This document shows positions 4,942 through 8,962 of a stretch of 8,962 bases of DNA, piece by piece (position 1 is the stretch's first letter; the number at the start of each line of letters is the position of its first letter). Source of the DNA: AWTP1-13 sp035253505 (GTDB lineage: Bacteria; Pseudomonadota; Alphaproteobacteria; Rhizobiales; Hyphomicrobiaceae); assembly GCA_035253505.1 (NCBI GenBank), contig DATFCC010000177.1, positions 1 to 8,962 on the forward strand, in the 5' to 3' direction. Below the pieces are notes generated by a model. The model did no database searches, had not been told where the DNA came from, and saw only the letters and a list, made by a program, of their open reading frames with translations. A program made the position numbers and the translations under genes.

Positions 4942-6108
4942 ATGCATCGGAAATGGATTGCCGCGACCGTCGGCGCGGCGTTGTCGATCGGCATCGCGGC
5001 TGCCGCGCAGGCGCAGGATGTCGTCAAGATTGGCGGCATCGGCCCGCTGTCGGGCGGCGGCACCGCCTGGGGCCTCGCGGCGCAGCGCGGCATGGAGATC
5101 GCGATCGAGGAGATCAACGCCGCGGGCGGTTTCAAGGCCGAAGGCAAGACCTACAAGCTCCAGCTCATCATGTACGACGATCAGTACACGGGGCAGGGTG
5201 GCAAGGCGGCGGCCGAGCGGCTGGTCAATCAGGACAATGTGAAATTCATCATCGGCCCGGTCGGCTCGCCGCCGGCGCTAGGCGTTATCAGCGTCACCAA
5301 TCCCGCCAAGGTGATCGCGCTGACCGACGGCTACGCTCCGCAGATCCTGAAGAACGATACCAAGGACCCCTACAATTTCCGCATCTATCCGACCAACATC
5401 GAGTTCGGCCCGCCGCTGATCAAGTGGCTGAAGGACAATGAGCCATCGATCAAGAAAGTGGGCATCCTGGCGCCCAACGATGCGGTCGGCCAGTCGGTGG
5501 CCGGCGCGCTCGCCGAGGACTACCGCAAGCAGGGCTTCGAGGTGGTGCTCGACCTGTTCGAGCGCGGCATCAAGGAGTTCACCCCGCTGATCCTGCGCAT
5601 GATGGCGCAGAAGGTGGACGCCTTCGAGTTCGACGGCAACTCGCCCGGCGACTGCGGCCTGATGCTGAAGCAGATCCGCCAGGCCGGCTTCAAAGGCAAG
5701 GTGGTGCAGATCGGCGGTCCGGCGTCGGACGAGATCATCGAGATCGCCGGGCCGGCGGCGGAAGGCTTCCTGTCCTACGGCATCTTCGACTGGGACACGC
5801 CGGCCGGCAAGAAACTGCGGCCCATCTACGAGCAGAAGTACGGCAAGGGCATCATCAACCAGTTCATGCCCGCCTTCTACCACACCGTCTTCCTGCTCGT
5901 GGACGCCATCAAGCGCGCCGACTCCACCGACACCACCAAGGTGCGCGACGCGCTCGATGCCATGAACGGCTTCGATGCGGGCATCTACGGTCCCGTCAAG
6001 TGGACCGGCAAGGAGACGTACGGCGTCAACCGTCAGCTCATGCTCCCCTACTATTTCGCCGAAGTGAAGGGCGGCAAGCTCGTCACGAAGGCGAAGTTCA
6101 CGCCCTAG
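4942..6108 (+). CDS. ABC transporter periplasmic substrate-binding protein, LivK/Peripla_BP_6 family
   Basis: The 388-residue product has a clear signal peptide: charged MHRK, a hydrophobic stretch from W5, and a probable signal peptidase I site after AQA (residue 24). The mature protein begins QDVVKIGGIGPLSGG, the first strand and ligand loop of type I periplasmic binding proteins. Further family landmarks are GMEIAIEEINAAGGF (50-64), YDDQY (78-82), a GPVGS loop (105-109) with Ser109 near the position of a classical ligand-binding Ser, and VGILAPNDAVGQS (173-185) opening the second lobe. It would capture a solute in the periplasm and deliver it to the permeases encoded downstream. TDGYAP (128-133) replaces the small Ala/Ser/Thr-rich loop typical of leucine-binding members, so the ligand may not be a branched-chain amino acid. 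The gene heads a transporter operon and is separated from livH by a hairpin-bearing repeat. Confidence 0.9.
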   Translation: MHRKWIAATVGAALSIGIAAAAQAQDVVKIGGIGPLSGGGTAWGLAAQRGMEIAIEEINAAGGFKAEGKTYKLQLIMYDDQYTGQGGKAAAERLVNQDNVKFIIGPVGSPPALGVISVTNPAKVIALTDGYAPQILKNDTKDPYNFRIYPTNIEFGPPLIKWLKDNEPSIKKVGILAPNDAVGQSVAGALAEDYRKQGFEVVLDLFERGIKEFTPLILRMMAQKVDAFEFDGNSPGDCGLMLKQIRQAGFKGKVVQIGGPASDEIIEIAGPAAEGFLSYGIFDWDTPAGKKLRPIYEQKYGKGIINQFMPAFYHTVFLLVDAIKRADSTDTTKVRDALDAMNGFDAGIYGPVKWTGKETYGVNRQLMLPYYFAEVKGGKLVTKAKFTP

Positions 6109-6152
6109 GGCCGCCAACCTCGATGAAACGCCGACTGCCGGCCCACACCCCT

Positions 6153-6243
6153 GTGATCCCGGGCTTCATGCCCGGGATCTGTGCATCAGCTCGCTCCGGC
6201 GTTCGCGGATGGCTCGAGCCCGGCACCAAGCGCCGGGACGACC
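6153..6243. repeat. Composite double-hairpin intergenic repeat (RPE-like)
   Basis: The left hairpin is GATCCCGGGC (6155-6164), loop TTCAT, then GCCCGGGATC (6170-6179), a perfect ten-base-pair stem. The right hairpin is CCCGGC (6219-6224), a seven-base loop, then GCCGGG (6232-6237), preceded by the perfect palindrome GGCTCGAGCC (6211-6220). The right half, read on the opposite strand, resembles the left half (GTCGTCCCGGCGCTTGGTGCC against GTGATCCCGGGCTTCATGCC), so the element is an inverted duplication. This architecture is that of dispersed palindromic elements in rhizobial genomes (RPE and relatives). It fills most of the gap between the binding-protein gene and livH. Such hairpins within transporter operons can stabilise the upstream binding-protein message, as known for REP elements in malEFG; that role here is inference. 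Confidence 0.65.
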
Positions 6244-6260
6244 GTTGCAGGTGAAGTCCA

Positions 6261-7130
6261 GTGTTCAATGCAACGATCCTCGGTCAGGTGTTCGTCAACG
6301 GCGTCAGCCTGAGCGCGATCTACATCCTCGTCGCGCTCGGGTTCACGCTGCTCTTCGGCATCATGCGCGTCGTCAACTTTGCCCACGGCGAGTTCGCCAT
6401 GCTCGGGGCGTTCGCGCTTCTCCACCTGATCAAGGACCTGCATTGGCCCTGGCTCATTGCCCTGCCGGTCGGGGTGCTGGCGGTGGCGCTCGCCTCGCTG
6501 CTCCTGGAGTGGCTGGTGTTCCGCTGGTTCTACCAGCGCATGTTCGAGAGCATGATCGGCCTGCTCGGCCTCAACATGATGATGATGTTCGGCGCCGTGC
6601 TGATCTGGGACGTGCATGAGCGCAACATCCCCGCCATGTCGAGCGAGGTGCTCACGCTGGGCGACATCATCGTGCCGGTCGACAGGCTGATCGTGGTCGT
6701 GATCGCGCTGGCGGCGCTGGCCGGTTTCTACCTGTTCATCCGCTACACGCGCGCAGGCCTCGCCATGCGCGCCGCCGCCCAAGACCTGGAGGCGGCCGAG
6801 GCGCAGGGCGTCAACACGCGCCGCACCTACAAGATCGCCTTCTTCGTGGCGATCCTTCTCGCCGCGCTGGCCGGCGCGCTGTGGGGGCAGGTCTATGCCG
6901 TGTCGCCGTTCCTGGGTGAACGGCCGCTGCTGATGGCCTTCATCGTCGTCATCCTCGGCGGCATGGGCTCGATCCCCGGCGCCGCGCTCGGCGGCGCGCT
7001 GCTTGGCTTCACCGAAAGTTTCGTCGGCACCTTCTATGGCGCGGCGGCCTCCGCCTTCCTGTCGTTCGGCGTCGTCATCGCGCTGCTGGTCGTGCGCCCG
7101 TGGGGCATCCTCGGGACGCCGGAGACATGA
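6261..7130 (+). CDS. livH: ABC transporter permease, LivH type
   Basis: This 289-residue inner-membrane permease forms half of the channel of a branched-chain-amino-acid-type importer. The N-terminal signature GFTLLFGIMRVVNFAHGEFA (27-46) is the LivH hallmark. Hydrophobic segments are visible around 10-32, 45-57, 63-86, 96-116, 142-161, 191-209, 222-252 and 262-279. AMRAAAQDLEAAEAQGVN (168-185) is the cytoplasmic coupling loop that contacts the ATPase. GGMGSIPGAALGGALLGF (233-250) is the conserved C-terminal segment. The start is a GTG at 6261 with AGGTGAAG just upstream; no better ATG lies in frame. The stop overlaps the livM start (ATGA at 7127-7130), indicating translational coupling. Confidence 0.92.
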   Translation: MFNATILGQVFVNGVSLSAIYILVALGFTLLFGIMRVVNFAHGEFAMLGAFALLHLIKDLHWPWLIALPVGVLAVALASLLLEWLVFRWFYQRMFESMIGLLGLNMMMMFGAVLIWDVHERNIPAMSSEVLTLGDIIVPVDRLIVVVIALAALAGFYLFIRYTRAGLAMRAAAQDLEAAEAQGVNTRRTYKIAFFVAILLAALAGALWGQVYAVSPFLGERPLLMAFIVVILGGMGSIPGAALGGALLGFTESFVGTFYGAAASAFLSFGVVIALLVVRPWGILGTPET

Positions 7131-8125
7131 GCCCCGTGGCCAAGCGAACGCTCTGGGTGCTGGGCGCGATCGTGCTCATCGGCTGGCCGTGGCTCACCGA
7201 CGACAAGTTCCTGCATCACGTCGGCGTGCTCATCTGCATCACCTCGATTGCCGCGGCATCCCTGCACCTGATCATCCGGACCGGGCACGTCAGCCTCTGC
7301 CATACGGCATTCATGGGCTTCGGCGCCTACGGATCGGCAATCATGGTCATGCGCTACGGTATGCCATGGCCCGTCGGCCTCCTGACCGGCATCGCACTCG
7401 CCGCCGCGGTCGCCGCCGTGATCGGGCCGATCGTGCTGCGCCTCACCGGCAAGTATTTCGTGCTCATCACCTTCCTGATGGGCGAGGTCGTGCGCATGGC
7501 GATCATCGAGAACTCCTGGCTGACGGGTGGGTCGAACGGCATCTTCGACGTTCCCCCGCCCTATCCGTTCCTGCTCTCCAACCGCGCCTACTACTATTTC
7601 GCGCTGGGCTTCGCCGTTCTCGGCGTCGGCTTGTGCGCACGGCTCCTCACCTCGGAGTTCGGCCGGGCCATGGACGCGATCCGTGAGGGCGAGCGGCTGG
7701 CGGAGTGCTCGGGTGTGCCGGTCATCCGTTTCAAGGTGACGGTGTTCGTCATCGCTTGCGCGCTGGCCGGCATGGCCGGATCGCTGCAGGCGCACTACAT
7801 CAAGTTCGTCGGCCCCGAGGCCTACTCCGGCTTCCAGTCTCTCAACCTCGTCGTCATGAACGTGATCGGCGGCATGTCCAGTCTCGTTGGCGCGATGCTC
7901 GGCACCGTCTTCATGGTGACCCTGCCCGAGCTGTTGCGGGGCTACGTCAACCTGCAGCAGATCATGTTCGGCGCCATCCTCTTTGCGACCATGGCCTTCC
8001 TGCCGGGCGGCCTGATCGAGGTTGGCCGGCGGATCAGGAAACTGATCCGGGGCAACCGACCCGCCCCGGAGACGGCCGCAAAGGCGGGGGTGAGCACCGC
8101 CGCACAGACGCGGGCGCCGGCATGA
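7127..8125 (+). CDS. livM: ABC transporter permease, LivM type
   Basis: This 332-residue inner-membrane protein is the second half of the channel. I choose the ATG at 7127, which overlaps the livH stop; the frame is open a little further upstream (an ATG at 7100 inside livH), but the ATGA junction and GGAG just before it fit the family. RTGHVSLCHTAFMGFGAYGS (51-70) corresponds to the LivM signature (usually GQxSLGHAAFxGxGAY), with Cys58 where Gly is common. WLTGGSNGI (131-139) is also a family landmark. AIREGERLAECSGVPVIRFK (184-203) is the cytoplasmic coupling loop. VVMNVIGGMSSLVGAMLG (242-259) is the C-terminal membrane signature. A polar tail rich in Ala, Arg and Pro follows from about 303. 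Its stop overlaps the livG start (ATGA at 8122-8125). Confidence 0.92.
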   Translation: MSPVAKRTLWVLGAIVLIGWPWLTDDKFLHHVGVLICITSIAAASLHLIIRTGHVSLCHTAFMGFGAYGSAIMVMRYGMPWPVGLLTGIALAAAVAAVIGPIVLRLTGKYFVLITFLMGEVVRMAIIENSWLTGGSNGIFDVPPPYPFLLSNRAYYYFALGFAVLGVGLCARLLTSEFGRAMDAIREGERLAECSGVPVIRFKVTVFVIACALAGMAGSLQAHYIKFVGPEAYSGFQSLNLVVMNVIGGMSSLVGAMLGTVFMVTLPELLRGYVNLQQIMFGAILFATMAFLPGGLIEVGRRIRKLIRGNRPAPETAAKAGVSTAAQTRAPA

Positions 8126-8901
8126 CGAGCCTCCTGAAGGTCGAGGGCCTGAGCAAGAGCTTCGGCGGCTTGGAGGCCGTGGCGAACCTGAGCTTCGAGG
8201 TGGAGGAAGGCCAGATCCTCGGCATCATCGGCCCGAACGGCGCGGGCAAGACCACGGCCGTCAACCTGGTCTCGGGCGTGATCAAGCCGACCAGCGGCCG
8301 CGTCATGGTGGGCGGCAAGGACGTCACCGGCCAGGCCCCGCACGTCCTGGTCGAGACCGGGCTCGTGCGCACCTTCCAGAGCACCACCGTCTACGGCGCC
8401 CAGACCGTGCGCGAGAACCTGATGCGCGGGGCGTTCCGCGACGTCTATCCGGGCCTGCTGGCGACGCTGCTCTCCACGCCCGCCGCACGCGAGATGCGCA
8501 CCCGCGCCGACGCCCACGTGGCGGAGGTGATGCAGTGGCTCGACCTCGCCCGCGTCGGTGACCAGGTGGCGAGCAATCTGCCCTACGGCTTCCAGAAGGT
8601 TCTCGGCATGGGCATCGGCCTCGCTGCCCGGCCGCGGCTGATCCTGCTCGACGAGCCGGCCGCCGGCCTGTCGGCGGAGGAGACGGACCATGTGCGCGAC
8701 ACCATCCGCCTTGTGCGGGACCGCGGCATCTCGGTCGTCGTCATCGACCACAACATGCGGTTCATCGCCGACCTGTGCGACCGCGTGCTGGTGATGGCCC
8801 AGGGCAGGGAGCTGGCGCAGGGCAAGCCGCAGGACGTGCTGCGCAATGCGGGCGTGATAGAGGCCTACCTCGGCAAGCGCTATGCCCAAGCTCAGCATTG
8901 A
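8122..8901 (+). CDS. livG: ABC transporter ATP-binding protein, LivG type
   Basis: This 259-residue cytoplasmic ATPase powers the LivHM channel together with LivF. The start ATG at 8122 overlaps the livM stop. Motifs in order: aromatic A-loop SKSFGGLEAV (11-20), Walker A GPNGAGKT (37-44), Q-loop RTFQ (83-86), ABC signature LPYGFQK (153-159), Walker B LILLDEPAAGL (173-183) with the catalytic Glu178, and the switch His210 in VIDHNM. The C-terminal VIEAYLGKR is typical of LivG. The signature is the family form LPYGxQ, but the segment after it is VLGMGIGLA where most relatives have LEIARAL or close, so the charged Glu and Arg of that helix are absent. Otherwise the protein appears intact. The final 20 bases overlap the livF start. 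Confidence 0.94.
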   Translation: MTSLLKVEGLSKSFGGLEAVANLSFEVEEGQILGIIGPNGAGKTTAVNLVSGVIKPTSGRVMVGGKDVTGQAPHVLVETGLVRTFQSTTVYGAQTVRENLMRGAFRDVYPGLLATLLSTPAAREMRTRADAHVAEVMQWLDLARVGDQVASNLPYGFQKVLGMGIGLAARPRLILLDEPAAGLSAEETDHVRDTIRLVRDRGISVVVIDHNMRFIADLCDRVLVMAQGRELAQGKPQDVLRNAGVIEAYLGKRYAQAQH

Positions 8902-8962
8902 GGACCTGAAGGTCACGTACGGGCCGATCGTCGGCACCGACGGCGTGGCACTGTCGCTGGAG
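8882..8962 (+). CDS. livF: ABC transporter ATP-binding protein, LivF type (N-terminal fragment, cut by window edge)
   Basis: Twenty-seven codons run from an ATG at 8882 to the right edge, giving MPKLSIEDLKVTYGPIVGTD and then a strand ending SLE. This is the A-loop region of an ABC ATPase (compare LKVxxLxVxYGxIxALxGVSLxV in LivF), with Tyr13 as the aromatic that stacks on ATP. The start lies 20 bases inside livG in another frame, the usual tight coupling of livG and livF. Walker motifs lie outside the window. Position and the opening sequence make LivF the clear call. Confidence 0.85.
   Translation, partial: MPKLSIEDLKVTYGPIVGTDGVALSLE

Noticed and set aside
5278..6117. Long minus-strand frame opposite the binding-protein gene
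   Set aside because: Shadow of the plus-strand coding sequence; no ribosome site or domain pattern.
1..8962. CRISPR array, tRNA, rRNA, insertion sequence or phage genes
   Set aside because: No regularly spaced repeats, cloverleaf-type sequence, transposase motifs or terminal inverted repeats with target duplications were seen.

Overview
The window is GC-rich, tightly packed Gram-negative DNA. An LpxD-type lipid A enzyme, paired PimC/PimD-like acyl-CoA dehydrogenases, a complete branched-chain-amino-acid-type (HAAT) ABC transporter operon and an RPE-like intergenic palindrome together suggest an alphaproteobacterium, most likely of the Rhizobiales/Bradyrhizobiaceae type. That assignment comes from recognising protein and repeat styles by eye, not from a search.

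Layout. (1) 1-1370, minus strand: two adjacent acyl-CoA dehydrogenase genes, the second cut by the left edge; they look like the large and small subunits of a heteromeric enzyme. A strong Shine-Dalgarno site and a possible operator lie upstream (1378-1418). (2) 1371-2299: about 0.9 kb that is mostly non-coding. It holds one probable small hypothetical gene on the minus strand (1514-1756) with a hairpin exactly at its stop, a 17-bp palindrome (1865-1881) and presumably the leader of the next gene. (3) 2300-4726, plus strand: a RhlE-type DEAD-box RNA helicase that most plausibly starts at a TTG, followed 18 bp later by an lpxD-like acyltransferase gene outside its usual bamA-lpxD-fabZ-lpxA setting. 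(4) 4727-4941: a 215-bp intergenic region with an imperfect palindrome and a weak -35-like box. (5) 4942-8962, plus strand: a livKHMGF-type operon. It encodes a periplasmic binding protein, two permeases, an ATPase and the first 27 codons of a second ATPase. The last four genes overlap end to start; the binding-protein gene is separated from them by 152 bp carrying a composite double-hairpin repeat.

How the parts work together. The binding protein would deliver an unknown small ligand to the LivH/LivM channel powered by LivG/LivF. The ligand may be an amino acid, but the binding loop is not the classical one. The acyl-CoA dehydrogenases would oxidise an acyl-CoA, possibly from a dicarboxylate or an aromatic or alicyclic catabolic route. 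They lie 3.5 kb away on the other strand, so a link to the transporter is only a guess. RhlE and LpxD probably share a transcript.

I see no convincing new multi-gene system here. The points most worth a second look are the inverted-duplicate repeat between livK and livH, the displaced lpxD, the operator-like palindromes, and atypical residues in LivG and in the binding protein.
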